Shown here one piece after another: positions 43,188-52,684 of a DNA stretch of 64,000 nucleotides (its first letter is position 1; the number at the start of each line of letters is the position of its first letter). The position numbers and the translations under genes were made by a program. The DNA is from Avipropionibacterium sp050157065. Lineage in GTDB: Bacteria > Actinomycetota > Actinomycetes > Propionibacteriales > Propionibacteriaceae. Location of the stretch: assembly GCA_050157065.1 (NCBI GenBank), contig CP189573.1. One strand, 5' to 3'. Under the pieces are notes generated by a model. It ran no database searches, was not told the DNA's origin, and saw only the letters and a program-made list of their open reading frames with translations.

Positions 43188-44576
43188 ATGATCAACCCGA
43201 CGGGCCAGGACCGGACGACCACCGCCCCTGAGACCAGCGAGACGAGCACCAGCACCACGGGCACCAGCAACACGGGCACCAGCAGCACGGGCACCATCGA
43301 CGTCCTGCTGGTGGGGGCCGGGCACCGCACCCTGCGTTATGCCGGCTACGCCGAGGAACACCCCGACCAGATGCGGGTGGTCGGGGTGGTCGACCCCAAC
43401 CCGGTCCGGCGTCGCGCCGCGGCCGAGCGGTTCGGCATCCCCGCCGAACGCCAGTGGGAGCGGGTCGCCGACCTGCCCGACGAACCGGTCGCTCGGGCCG
43501 CCATCAACGGCACGATGGACGCGCTGCACGTTCCGCTCGGTCTGGCCCTGCTCGACCTCGGCTACGACATGCTCCTCGAGAAGCCGGTCTCGCTCGATCC
43601 GGCCGGACTGCTGCAGCTGGAGGAGCGAGCGTCGGCCACCGGCCGGACCGTGGCCGTCTGCCACGTGCTGCGGCACGCCCCGTTCTACGCCGAGATCAAG
43701 CGCCGGGTGCACGCCGGTGAGATCGGCCGGGTGCTGTCGATCGACCTGGCCGAGCAGGTCGCGTACGACCACATGGCCAGCGCCTTCGTCCGGGGCCGGT
43801 GGCGCAACGAGGCCGAGTCGGGCTCGTCGATCCTGCTCGCCAAGTGCAGTCACGACATGGACCTGATGTCGTGGTTCGCCGGGCCGACCCGCCCGGTCCG
43901 AGCCACCAGTGCGGGGTCGTTGAGCTGGTTCACCGAGGCGAACGCGCCGGCCGGCTCGGGTACCCGTTGCCTGACCGACTGCGCGATCGAGGAGTCGTGC
44001 GCCTACTCGGCCAAGCGGGTCTACGTCGACCTGGGCCGCTGGGGGGCGTACGCGTGGGAGTCGCTGGAGCACCTCGACCACCCGGCCACCGACGAGGAGA
44101 AGTTGGCGTCACTGGCGACCGACAACCCGTTCGGCCGCTGTGTGTGGCGGACCGACAACACCGTCGTCGACCGTCAGGGCGTCCTGGTCGAGTTCGAGAA
44201 CGGGGCCACCGGCACCATGACGATGGCCACGACGGCGGCCAAGGGATCACGGACCATCCACCTGGTCGGTACTGCCGGCGAGATCGAGGGCAAGATGGAG
44301 GAGGACCAGTTCGTGTTGCGTCGCTTCGACGCGTCGGGGGTCCACCACAGCGAGGAGGTCGTCGACACCGCCGGTGGGGAGGACTTCCACGGCGGTGGTG
44401 ACCTGCGATTGGTCGGCGACTTCGTCGCAGTGCTGAACGGCGAGCAGCCGTCGTTGTCGACCACCGACCTGGCGGGGTCGGTCAACGGTCAGCTGTCGGC
44501 CTTCGCGGCCGAGGAGGGGCGCCGTACCGGCAGCTGGGTCGAGCTCGACGAGATGCGGGGCCGGTACGGTGACTGA
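43188..44576 (+). CDS. Gfo/Idh/MocA-family oxidoreductase with Cys cluster
   Basis: 462 residues. The first about 35 residues are a Thr/Ser-rich low-complexity stretch (STSTTGTSNTGTSSTGT), then the Rossmann motif VLLVGAGHRTLRYAG and the signature EKPVSLDP. An unusual insert holds three cysteines (CLTDCAIEESC, then AYSAKRVYVD), perhaps structural or metal-binding. A TACATT box nine bases before the ATG suggests a near-leaderless start. The stop overlaps the next gene by 8 bp. Substrate unknown; probably a sugar or sugar acid. Confidence 0.85.
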   Translation: MINPTGQDRTTTAPETSETSTSTTGTSNTGTSSTGTIDVLLVGAGHRTLRYAGYAEEHPDQMRVVGVVDPNPVRRRAAAERFGIPAERQWERVADLPDEPVARAAINGTMDALHVPLGLALLDLGYDMLLEKPVSLDPAGLLQLEERASATGRTVAVCHVLRHAPFYAEIKRRVHAGEIGRVLSIDLAEQVAYDHMASAFVRGRWRNEAESGSSILLAKCSHDMDLMSWFAGPTRPVRATSAGSLSWFTEANAPAGSGTRCLTDCAIEESCAYSAKRVYVDLGRWGAYAWESLEHLDHPATDEEKLASLATDNPFGRCVWRTDNTVVDRQGVLVEFENGATGTMTMATTAAKGSRTIHLVGTAGEIEGKMEEDQFVLRRFDASGVHHSEEVVDTAGGEDFHGGGDLRLVGDFVAVLNGEQPSLSTTDLAGSVNGQLSAFAAEEGRRTGSWVELDEMRGRYGD

Positions 44577-45441
44577 CCGACCCGGCGACGACACGCGCCG
44601 ACTGCGGATCGACCTGCACACCCATTCGGCGGTCAGTGACGGCACCGACGCCCCGGCCGACCTGGTCCGGGCGGCCGAGCGGGCCGGGCTGGACGTGATC
44701 GCGCTGACCGACCACGACACGATGGACGGGATCGCCGAGGCCGTCGCGACGGGCGAGGAGGTCGGGGTCCACGTGGTTGCCGGCATGGAGGTGTCGACCC
44801 GGTTCCGCGGGCGCAGTGTGCACCTGCTGGCGTACGGCGCCGACATCACCCACCCCGGCCTGGCTGCGGAGTTGACGCACATCCGGGCCGGCCGTGACGA
44901 CCGGTTGGGGCCGGTGCTGGCGAAGCTGGCCGAGCTGGGCGTCCCGGTGACCCGGGAGCAGGTGATGACCCAGGTCGGCGGGTCACCGTCGATCGGACGG
45001 CCCCACATCGCCGACGCGTTGGTGGCGGCCGGCCACGTCGCCGACCGGACCGAGGCGTTCGACCGCTACCTGGCCGATGGTGGCCCCGCCCACGTCCCGC
45101 GCTACGCGGTCGAGCTGACCCGCGGCATCGACCTGGTCCGCGAGGCCGGGGGCGTGACCGTCCTGGCGCACCCGTGGGGACGCAGCACCGGCGAGGTGAT
45201 GACCCCGGACGTGATCCGGATGCTGGCGTACGAGCACCACCTCGACGGGATCGAGGTCGACCACCAGGACCATGACGCGGCGGCGCGCGAGCAGTTGCGC
45301 ACGCTGGCCGGTGACCTGGGCCTGCTGCCCACCGGATCGAGCGACCACCACGGACTCGGCAAGGTCGACCACGAGCTCGGCTGCAACACCACCGACCCTG
45401 ACGTCTACGCCGAACTGATGGGCCGTCTCAAGCGGTCCTGA
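44569..45441 (+). CDS. PHP-domain phosphoesterase
   Basis: 290 residues. The PHP metal-site motifs are present: DLHTHSAVSDG, ALTDHDTMDG, GMEVSTRF, LAHPWG and GSSDHHG. These resemble 3',5'-nucleoside bisphosphate phosphatase/RNase AM-type enzymes that degrade short RNA or pAp. GTG start overlapping the Gfo/Idh stop indicates translational coupling. It ends 6 bp from the convergent helicase gene. Confidence 0.88.
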   Translation: MTDRPGDDTRRLRIDLHTHSAVSDGTDAPADLVRAAERAGLDVIALTDHDTMDGIAEAVATGEEVGVHVVAGMEVSTRFRGRSVHLLAYGADITHPGLAAELTHIRAGRDDRLGPVLAKLAELGVPVTREQVMTQVGGSPSIGRPHIADALVAAGHVADRTEAFDRYLADGGPAHVPRYAVELTRGIDLVREAGGVTVLAHPWGRSTGEVMTPDVIRMLAYEHHLDGIEVDHQDHDAAAREQLRTLAGDLGLLPTGSSDHHGLGKVDHELGCNTTDPDVYAELMGRLKRS

Positions 45442-45447
45442 CCGACG

Positions 45448-47181
45448 TCAGCTCTGGGAGGCGGGGGAGGACTCGGTGTTTGCCGACGACCCGCCACGAC
45501 GACGACGGCGCCGACGACGGGGCTTGTCGTCGCCCGCGGCCTCCCCGGCACCGGATGTGCCAGCGGCGTCGGCCGCCGGGGACGGTGCCTCGGTCGTGGG
45601 GGCGTCGGCGGTGACCTCGACCCCGTTGTGCGTACGGCGTCGGTTCCGCTTGCGGCGGGGGCGATCGCTCCGCGGCTCGGCGTTGCGGCCGGAACCGGAG
45701 CCGTCGCGACCCGACCGGCCACGGCCCGGCTTGTCGTCGGCCTTCGGGGCAGCCTCGGCCGGCTTCAGCCGTCCGGTCGTCCCCGGTGCGATGCCCATGT
45801 CGTGGAACAGGTGCTCCGAGGTCGAGTAGGTCTCCTGCGGCTCCTCGAACGGCAACCCCAACGCCCGGTTGATCACCTTCCACCGGGTCGTGTCGGCCCA
45901 GTCGACAAAGGTGATCGCGATGCCCGAGGCACCCGCCCGGCCGGTGCGACCGATGCGGTGGACGTAGGTCTTCTCGTCGTCGGGGCACTCGTAGTTGATC
46001 ACGTGTGTCACGCCGGTGACGTCGATGCCGCGGGCAGCGACGTCGGTGGCGGCGAGCACGTCGACGGTGCCCTCCCGGAACCGCTTCAGCGCCTTCTCCC
46101 GCGCGACCTGGTTGAGGTCACCGTGGATGGCGGCGGCGTTGAAGCCACGCTCGGCGAGGTCGTCGGCCACCCGCTGGGCGGCCCGCTTGGTCCGGCAGAA
46201 GATCATGCACCGGTCGCGGCCCTCGGCCTGCAGGATCCGTGCCACGACCTCCGGCTTGTCCATGCTGTGCGCCTGGTAGACGAATTGCGCCGTCGTCGGC
46301 ACCGTCTCCTCCGAGCCCTGGGACTCGGCGCGAATGTTGACCGGGTGACGCAGGTGGCGCCGCGCCAGCGACACGATGGCCGACGGCATCGTCGCGGAGA
46401 ACAGCATCGTCTGCCGCAACTCCGGGGTCTTGGCCAGGATCCGCTCCACGTCGGGCAGGAAGCCGAGGTCGAGCATCTCGTCGGCCTCGTCGAGCACCAG
46501 CACCTTGATGTGGCTCAGGTCGAGGGCGCGACGGTCGGCCAGGTCGAGCAGTCGGCCCGGGGTGCCGACGACGACCTCGACACCGGCGGCCAGTCCGTCG
46601 AGTTGCGGTTCGTAGCCGACACCGCCGTACACGGTGAGGACGCGGGCGCCACGCTGCTTGGCGGCGGTGGCGAGGTCCTTGCTGACCTGGCTGGCGAGCT
46701 CCCGCGTCGGTGCGACGACCAGGGCCTGCGGGGCACCTGGCTTGGCCTGCTCGGAGAAGTCGCGGTCGGTCGGCGAGACGATCCGTTGCAACAGGCTGAC
46801 GCCGAACGCGAGCGTCTTGCCGGTGCCGGTCCGGGCCTGGCCGATCATGTCGGTGCCCATGATCGCGATCGGGATCGCCATCGACTGGATGGGGAACGGG
46901 TGCACGATGCCGACCGCGGCGAGCGCGTCGGCGATCTCGGGCATCACGCCCAGATCGGCGAACGTCTGCTCGTCGATCGGGTCGGGTCGGTCCTCCGGGT
47001 CGGCCGGGGTGTCGACCGCAACGGTCACCTCGACGTTGTCCAAGGTGGCATCGGTGTCGTCCGATGCGGTGTGGGTTGCTTCGGGCTGGCTGGCGTGCTC
47101 GCTCAGGATCGTGCCTTCTCTGTGCTCGTGCCGCCCTCGGTGTCGTCGCCGGGCAGCCGCAGTGTTCACTTCCCGGCACAT
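45448..47181 (-). CDS. DEAD-box ATP-dependent RNA helicase
   Basis: About 577 residues. All core motifs are present: Q motif (TFADLGVMPEIADAL...FPIQ), ARTGTGKT, PTRELA, LDEADEM (DEAD), FSAT, and HRIGRTGRAG. A C-terminal tail is rich in Arg/Lys and Gly/Ser (RSGRDGSGSGR, RRRRRRRRGG), for RNA binding. It probably aids RNA degradation or ribosome assembly in the cold. The start is uncertain: ATG 47181 and GTG 47169 are in frame, but the best ribosome-binding site (GAAGG) precedes a CTG codon at about 47104, just before SEHASQPEA. Confidence 0.92.
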   Translation of the reverse strand: MCREVNTAAARRRHRGRHEHREGTILSEHASQPEATHTASDDTDATLDNVEVTVAVDTPADPEDRPDPIDEQTFADLGVMPEIADALAAVGIVHPFPIQSMAIPIAIMGTDMIGQARTGTGKTLAFGVSLLQRIVSPTDRDFSEQAKPGAPQALVVAPTRELASQVSKDLATAAKQRGARVLTVYGGVGYEPQLDGLAAGVEVVVGTPGRLLDLADRRALDLSHIKVLVLDEADEMLDLGFLPDVERILAKTPELRQTMLFSATMPSAIVSLARRHLRHPVNIRAESQGSEETVPTTAQFVYQAHSMDKPEVVARILQAEGRDRCMIFCRTKRAAQRVADDLAERGFNAAAIHGDLNQVAREKALKRFREGTVDVLAATDVAARGIDVTGVTHVINYECPDDEKTYVHRIGRTGRAGASGIAITFVDWADTTRWKVINRALGLPFEEPQETYSTSEHLFHDMGIAPGTTGRLKPAEAAPKADDKPGRGRSGRDGSGSGRNAEPRSDRPRRKRNRRRTHNGVEVTADAPTTEAPSPAADAAGTSGAGEAAGDDKPRRRRRRRRGGSSANTESSPASQS

Positions 47182-47290
47182 CCTGTCGGCGCCATCGGGG
47201 GCGCTGGGTGCCCGAGTGCCCGTCCCCGGGCTGCTCGCGAGAAGTGTGACGCGTGGTGCGTACCCGCGCCATTCTAGCGTGTCGACCGCC

Positions 47291-48187
47291 TCACCGGTCA
47301 CACCCGCCCTGCTTGTCGGGTCGCGAGCCCGGTCGTGCGAGGTCGGTGGTGCCCTTGTAGGCGTAGGGGTCCTCCCCGGCGACGAGGACGATGTCGCGGT
47401 GGTCGGAGACGGCGAACGGTTCGCCGTCGTCGTGCCAAGGCAGCAGTGACTCCGCGCTCATGTAGTGGTTGACCAAGGCCCGGCGGAGGCCGTGGGCACC
47501 ACTGTTGGGCAGGGACCGGTGCAACAGGTAGCCGTTGAACACCACGGCCGCGCCGGCCGGGACCTCGACCGGTACGGCGTCGGCATCGGTGTACGGGAAG
47601 GAATGGGCCTCCCCGGTGCAGTCGAAGCGGTCGTCGCGCTGCACCCGTTCGGGGTAGAGCACCCCGCGGGCATGGGAACCGGGCAGCACCCACAGGCAGC
47701 CGTTCTCCACCGTGGCGTCGTCCAGTGCGATCCAGGCAGCCGTGAGGGAGCGGTCCCGGGTCGGGATGAAGTGTTCGTCCTGGTGCCAGGCCTGACCGGG
47801 GCGGCCCTCGGCCTTGATGAAGAGCATCGACTGCATCGACTTCACGTTGGGCCCGATCACCCTGGTGAGGCCTTCGACGACGCGCGGGGCGGACATGGCC
47901 CGCATCGCCATCGGGGACGCCTTGTGCGGAAAGTGGATGCACAGGAACTGTCGCAGCACCTCATCGTCGGACAGGTCGTCGCCCAACACCATTGGTCCGT
48001 CGAGACTGTCGATCGCACCGTGCTCGCCGCGGCACAGCCGGATCGAGTCAGCATTGATCGCCGCGACCTCGTCGACGTCGATGGCTTCGGCCAGTACGGC
48101 GAAGCCGTGCACCCGGACGTGCTCGGCGAAGGCCTCGTCCGGCTCGTCGAACAGCGGGAACGGTCGTCGGTCGGTGACGACGGTCAT
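47291..48187 (-). CDS. Phytanoyl-CoA dioxygenase (PhyH) family protein
   Basis: 298 residues, Fe(II)/2-oxoglutarate fold. HxD motif in AWHQDEHFIP, distal histidine in GYLLHRSLPN and an arginine in RRALVNHYM. The ATG has GAGGAG six bases upstream. Divergent from an AraC regulator 116 bp away, and an independent family member from the ones at 5.1 and 56.5 kb. Probably oxidises a small molecule of the adjacent sugar locus; substrate unknown. Confidence 0.88.
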   Translation of the reverse strand: MTVVTDRRPFPLFDEPDEAFAEHVRVHGFAVLAEAIDVDEVAAINADSIRLCRGEHGAIDSLDGPMVLGDDLSDDEVLRQFLCIHFPHKASPMAMRAMSAPRVVEGLTRVIGPNVKSMQSMLFIKAEGRPGQAWHQDEHFIPTRDRSLTAAWIALDDATVENGCLWVLPGSHARGVLYPERVQRDDRFDCTGEAHSFPYTDADAVPVEVPAGAAVVFNGYLLHRSLPNSGAHGLRRALVNHYMSAESLLPWHDDGEPFAVSDHRDIVLVAGEDPYAYKGTTDLARPGSRPDKQGGCDR

Positions 48188-48228
48188 GGTGGCTCCTCAC
48201 ATTGGCACCGAAGTTTGTCCTATCCTGA

Positions 48229-48242
48229 CCCCTCGAGAGGGG
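48229..48242. promoter_or_regulatory. Dyad between phyH and araC genes
   Basis: CCCCTC-GA-GAGGGG lies midway in the 116-bp divergent intergenic region. It is a compact inverted repeat that could bind a dimeric regulator or form a small hairpin. It is not clearly the direct-repeat type usual for AraC proteins. Confidence 0.4.
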
Positions 48243-48303
48243 CGATACCATCTCCGGGAGCGACACGCTCATACCTGATCGTGACATGGGAAGGGTTGGA
48301 GGG

Positions 48304-49176
48304 ATGGCCCAACTGCTGCGGACCCGAAGTCGCGTCATGGTCACCGACTACCCACCGGGAGCGACCTACGGCCCGCGTGTGTCGAGCGACCACGAGCTGT
48401 TGTGGTTGCTCACCGGTTCGGCCCGGTGGCGGGTGGACCGCCGCAACGGTCACCCCCCGATCACCCACGACCTCCGCCCGGGGATGTTGGCATTGGCCCG
48501 GGCAGGTTGGTGCGACGAGTTCTGGTGGGACCCGGTGGTGCCGACCCGGCATGCGTACGTCCACTTCGACGGCCCGTCCACCGACGTGCTGCCGCCGATC
48601 GCCGACTGGCCGGTGGTGACCCCGATGGCCTCGTCGCTGCTGCATGAGCTGACCGACCATCTCACCGCGATCACCGAACTGCCGACAGCGGCGGCGCGAC
48701 GCCGGAGCGACCTGGTCGTCGAGCTGCTGGTCGACCTGGTCGTGACGGGAACGGCCCTGGCCCCCGAAGGGGTCGGCGGCCCGGTGGGGCGCGCCCTCGA
48801 CCATGTCGTCAGGGAGTGGCGGGCCGCCGGGATGCGGCTGATCAGCGTCGACGAACTCGCCACCGTCGTCCACGTCTCGGCACGTCAGCTGTTCCGCGCC
48901 TTCGCCACGACGTACGGCTGTGGGCCGGCGGCAGCCCTGGAGCTGGTGCGTCTGTCGCGTGCCGCCTCACTGCTGTTGCGCAGCAACGAGTCGGTCACTC
49001 GCGTGGCCACGGTCACCGGCTTCGCCAACGCCTACCACTTCTCCCGCCGTTTCAAGCAGGCGTACGGAATGCCGCCGAGTCAGTTCCGGAGCAGCGACGA
49101 GGCCGATCCGATGGCACCGGTACGTACGGCGGGGCTCGGCCCGCTCGCTCAGCGGCTCCGGGCGGCCGTGCCGTGA
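48304..49176 (+). CDS. AraC-family transcriptional regulator
   Basis: 290 residues. The N-terminal half has a cupin-like sensing domain (YPPGATYGPR...DHELLWLLTG). The C-terminal two helix-turn-helix motifs are clear (ISVDELATVVHVSARQLFRAF and VTRVATVTGFANAYHFSRRFKQAYGMPPSQFR, each partly shown). ATG at 48304 is placed by AAGGG eight bases upstream. Expected to activate the divergent dioxygenase gene, possibly with the sugar operon. Confidence 0.9.
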   Translation: MAQLLRTRSRVMVTDYPPGATYGPRVSSDHELLWLLTGSARWRVDRRNGHPPITHDLRPGMLALARAGWCDEFWWDPVVPTRHAYVHFDGPSTDVLPPIADWPVVTPMASSLLHELTDHLTAITELPTAAARRRSDLVVELLVDLVVTGTALAPEGVGGPVGRALDHVVREWRAAGMRLISVDELATVVHVSARQLFRAFATTYGCGPAAALELVRLSRAASLLLRSNESVTRVATVTGFANAYHFSRRFKQAYGMPPSQFRSSDEADPMAPVRTAGLGPLAQRLRAAVP

Positions 49177-49208
49177 CCCTCACCTCGAGGCTCCTCTCGA
49201 CGTGCTCA

Positions 49209-49259
49209 AGGTGCGGAGGGGCTCGAGGTGCGGAGGGGCTGGAGGTGCGGACGGGCTGG
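49209..49259. repeat. Three 17-bp tandem repeats
   Basis: AGGTGCGGAGGGGCTCG at 49209, AGGTGCGGAGGGGCTGG at 49226 and AGGTGCGGACGGGCTGG at 49243. They lie between the convergent araC and alpha-mannosidase genes. The 17-bp period equals that of the array at 34.5 kb though the sequence differs. Confidence 0.85.
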
Positions 49260-49268
49260 GGGACCTGG

Positions 49269-52073
49269 TCAGGCTTGGCGGAACCGACCTTGATGGGCCG
49301 GATCAGTGTCGCCGGGCATCCCGCGGGGTGCCCCGTGCTGTCCCACCTCCCGGGGGTCGGGGCTGATCACGAGATCCTCGGGGACCAGCGGTGGCGAGGC
49401 GTCGATGCGTCGGGAACGCACGGACCGGCTGCCACCGGGCAACGGGCGCTCGACGAGGTCGACCTCGGTCACCCGACGTCGCGAGGATCGCGGGATCTTG
49501 AAGGTTCTCACCTGGTAGGGGCCGAAGTCGGCCTGCAGGCTCCGGCCCACGAAGTCGAGGTCGAGCGTCGTGGACGTCGAGGTCCCGTGTGTCTCGACGG
49601 CTCGGACGATCACGTCGGGCTCGCCGTCCGTCGCCCCGTCGGCGGGATCCTCACTGCCCTTGATGGCGGTGATCATCACCCCGGCATCCCGTCCCGCGGC
49701 GAAGCTGGCTCGACCGGGCAGCGTGCCATGGTGGAAGGCCTCCAACATGGCTCGGACCGGTTGCCGCAGTTCGGCGGCACGCCGGGTGGGGTCGGCGTTG
49801 CGCCAGTCACCGTCGTGCGGCACCAGCAGGTAGCGGAAAGCCTGGCGCCCCTGGTCCTGGAAGCCGATGCCGGAGTCCGCGTCGAGCCGCTGCGGGTCGT
49901 TCCACGCGTACGCGGGGGAGCGGACCGCGGTGATTCCGATGCTGGGCGTGGAATCCGGTGTCGGGTGACCGGCCGGGCTCACGTCATAGCCGTGCTTGGC
50001 AGTCGTGATGACGGTCAGTCCCGCGTTCTGGTCGCCGGCGCTGCCCGAGAGGTCGACCCAGCTCTGCGCAGGCTCTTCCGCAGCGTCGACCGGACGGACC
50101 ATCGTGGCGTACGGGATCTCGTAGGTGGCGGTCGGATCGGTCAGGGCCACCGGCACTCGGAGCTTCAGCACCGTCAGTGGTTCGCGCCAGTCGATCTCGA
50201 CCCGCACCTCCAGCTCCGAGCTGTCGGCGTGGAGCATGAACTCCTCGATGACGGTCGAGGACCTCCAGCGCCGGAACACCTTGATCGATGCCCGGAGCGG
50301 TCCGCACTCACCCGGTTCGATCCGCTCCACCGGCAGTTCCTCGCCCGGCCAGGCGTAGGTGACCACGTGGTGGCCCCAGGTGTCGCTGCCGTCTCCGCAC
50401 ACCGTGAGGTGACCGCCGGCCGACCCGGCCACCAGATCGGTGCCGGTCGCCTTGTCCACCAGGGATCTGAGCCATCCGGTCACGGGATCGAGCTCCACCC
50501 GGAGTCGGTCGTTCTCCAAGGTCGTGTCGGTCGCGACGAGCGAGGTCGTCGGTTCGGTCCGGGTCGCGACCAGTCTGTACAGCGCGTATCCGGTGGCTGG
50601 AAGGTCGGCCGCAAAGGCGACCGCACCGCGGCCCGGATGCTCCATCGAGGCCACCGACCGCGTCGGCTGCGAATCCACCGGGGTGCCGTCGGCGTCGACC
50701 ACACCGGCGTGCACCGGAGCGCTCATGCCGTAGTTCATGTCGACGACGGTACGGATCGGCCACGGGTGCGGGTTGAACACCATGACCGCCTGAGTCCCTT
50801 CCTGGAAAGGAATGTCGACCTGTCTGGCGATCGCGTTGTGGGCTCGGGTGGTGATCCGCTTCGCGATCGACACCGCCTCGCCCAGTTGATCACGGGCGTC
50901 CTCGTAGGCCGTCTCGATCGCCGAACCGGGCAGCACGTCGTGGAACTGGTTGAACAGCACCTGGTGCCAGGCTTGCGTCAGGTCCTCACGGGGATCGGCC
51001 AACGCCGGGTTGCCGTCGCGGCCCAGAACGTCGGCGATGATGGCCCACCGCTCGGCGGTCAGCACGGCCTGCTGGGCGCGCTGCTGCCACGACTTGATGC
51101 CACTGTGGGCCGAGTAGCAGCCGGCCGCGTGGTGCTGCAGGTCACCGTGCCACTCCGGCAGTTCGAGGTCGTCGGCTTCGACGCGAGCGGTGACCGCCGC
51201 GAAGAAGTCGGCCGGCGAGCTGAGCACCAGGTCGCCGTACGTGCCCATCCGTTGGTAGCGGCCGATCGAGTCGAGGTTGGCACGCGTCGGGCCACCACCG
51301 TGGTTGCCGACACCGTAGAAGATCATCAGGGGGTCGAAGGTGCGCTCGAGCTGGGCCAGGCCCTTGTCGATCTGGTAGGCGAGATCGCCGTCGGAGGAGC
51401 AGTACTCGAACGGGATCCGGCTCGTGAGGACGCGGGAGCCGTCCGGGGCCACCCACCAGAACGGTGTGTCGGGGACGTCACTCGCCTCGTGGGGACCCGG
51501 TCGAAGAAAGGTGTAGGTGTGCATTCCCTGTCCCTGCAAGATGGCGGGGATCATCGCGTTGTGGCCGAACGGATCGACGTTCATGCCGACGGTTGCCGGG
51601 GTGCCGAAGTGCTCGATCAGGAAACGCTGTCCGTAGAGGCCCTGCCGGGCGAACGACTCACCCAACGGCATGTTGCAGTCGGGCTCGACCCACCAACCAC
51701 CGGTGTTGATCCAGCGGCCCTCGGCGACCCGCTCCTTGATCCTTTCGAACAGGACCGGGTCCTGTTCGCGAACCCAGGCCAGCAGCACGACCTGGTCGCA
51801 ACTGAAGACGAAGTCGGGGTACTCCGCCATCCGGTGGATCACCGACCAGAAGGTGGCGCGCGCCTCGGCGTACCCCTCCTGCCAGGGCCACAGCCACACC
51901 GGATCGACGTGGGAGTTGCCGATCATGTGGATGGTCCGGCGAGGTCTGCCCGGCACGGTCGGGGCGGACTGCTCGGTCGGCAGGGGGCCCGACGGCGCGT
52001 TCCCCATCGGCAGGCCTGCTGTTGCCCGGTGTCGGGTGCGACCGTTCCCCACGTCGTCGGCGTCATGACTCAC
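49269..52073 (-). CDS. GH38 alpha-mannosidase
   Basis: 934 residues, complete GH38 layout. The zinc-binding His55-x-Asp57 lies in IGNSHVDPVWLWPW. The nucleophile is Asp167 in GMNVDPFGHNAM. Further zinc-site histidines lie in the N-terminal domain (NQFHDVLPGSA region). The C-terminal beta domains follow. It removes alpha-linked mannose from glycans with retention. GTG start overlapping the SIS stop (GTGA), last gene of the operon. No signal peptide, so it acts on imported oligosaccharide. Confidence 0.95.
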   Translation of the reverse strand: MSHDADDVGNGRTRHRATAGLPMGNAPSGPLPTEQSAPTVPGRPRRTIHMIGNSHVDPVWLWPWQEGYAEARATFWSVIHRMAEYPDFVFSCDQVVLLAWVREQDPVLFERIKERVAEGRWINTGGWWVEPDCNMPLGESFARQGLYGQRFLIEHFGTPATVGMNVDPFGHNAMIPAILQGQGMHTYTFLRPGPHEASDVPDTPFWWVAPDGSRVLTSRIPFEYCSSDGDLAYQIDKGLAQLERTFDPLMIFYGVGNHGGGPTRANLDSIGRYQRMGTYGDLVLSSPADFFAAVTARVEADDLELPEWHGDLQHHAAGCYSAHSGIKSWQQRAQQAVLTAERWAIIADVLGRDGNPALADPREDLTQAWHQVLFNQFHDVLPGSAIETAYEDARDQLGEAVSIAKRITTRAHNAIARQVDIPFQEGTQAVMVFNPHPWPIRTVVDMNYGMSAPVHAGVVDADGTPVDSQPTRSVASMEHPGRGAVAFAADLPATGYALYRLVATRTEPTTSLVATDTTLENDRLRVELDPVTGWLRSLVDKATGTDLVAGSAGGHLTVCGDGSDTWGHHVVTYAWPGEELPVERIEPGECGPLRASIKVFRRWRSSTVIEEFMLHADSSELEVRVEIDWREPLTVLKLRVPVALTDPTATYEIPYATMVRPVDAAEEPAQSWVDLSGSAGDQNAGLTVITTAKHGYDVSPAGHPTPDSTPSIGITAVRSPAYAWNDPQRLDADSGIGFQDQGRQAFRYLLVPHDGDWRNADPTRRAAELRQPVRAMLEAFHHGTLPGRASFAAGRDAGVMITAIKGSEDPADGATDGEPDVIVRAVETHGTSTSTTLDLDFVGRSLQADFGPYQVRTFKIPRSSRRRVTEVDLVERPLPGGSRSVRSRRIDASPPLVPEDLVISPDPREVGQHGAPRGMPGDTDPAHQGRFRQA

Positions 52074-52684
52074 TGATCTCCTCCTGCGGCCCAGATGTCG
52101 AGGTGGTTGCTGATCATGTGGAGCAGCAAGGTGTGGACCTCTTGGATCCGGGGGGTCTCCCGGCTCGGCACGATCAGCGCATGGTCGGCGAGCGCGAGTG
52201 CCGGACCTCCGTCACCACCGCCGAACAGCACCGTGTGGGCCCGGTTCGTCCTGGCCTGCTGCAGCGCCTTGACGACGTTCGGTGACCGGCCCGAGGTGGT
52301 GAACGCACAGACCACGTCACCCGGCCGGGCCATCGCCGCCACCTGACGGGAGAACACGTCGACGAACGAGTAGTCGTTGGCCGTACAACTGGCGACCGAC
52401 CAGTCGGTGCCCAGGGTGAGGCAGGGCAACGGGCGCCGGTCGAGGCGGTAGTGGCCGAGCAATTCGCCGGAGAAGTGCTGGGCGTCTGCGGCACTCCCAC
52501 CGTTGCCGAAGGTCCAGGCAGAACCGCCGCCGGAGAAGCAGTTGATCATCAACTCCGCCACCTCGAGTGCGATGGGCACCAACTCGTTGGCCCGTGTCGA
52601 GGTGGCGACGTGCTCTCGGAGCTGGGCCTGCATGTGGTCGAGGGCCAGCTGATCTGCCCTGCCGATTCCGCTGTCGGTCGTCAT
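52070..52684 (-). CDS. SIS-domain phosphosugar isomerase (GmhA-like)
   Basis: 204 residues. The SIS fold of sedoheptulose-7-phosphate isomerases is shown by FGNGGSAADAQHFSGEL and AFTTSGRSPNVVKAL. It should interconvert ketose- and aldose-phosphates. There is no heptose-LPS context, so the substrate is probably a phosphorylated sugar of this locus. The start overlaps the ROK stop (ATGA) and its own stop overlaps the mannosidase start. Confidence 0.9.
   Translation of the reverse strand: MTTDSGIGRADQLALDHMQAQLREHVATSTRANELVPIALEVAELMINCFSGGGSAWTFGNGGSAADAQHFSGELLGHYRLDRRPLPCLTLGTDWSVASCTANDYSFVDVFSRQVAAMARPGDVVCAFTTSGRSPNVVKALQQARTNRAHTVLFGGGDGGPALALADHALIVPSRETPRIQEVHTLLLHMISNHLDIWAAGGDQ

Noticed and set aside
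48816..52076. Long plus-strand frame across the alpha-mannosidase gene
   Set aside because: Runs antisense to an unmistakable GH38 enzyme and has no recognisable domain, so it is a composition artefact.
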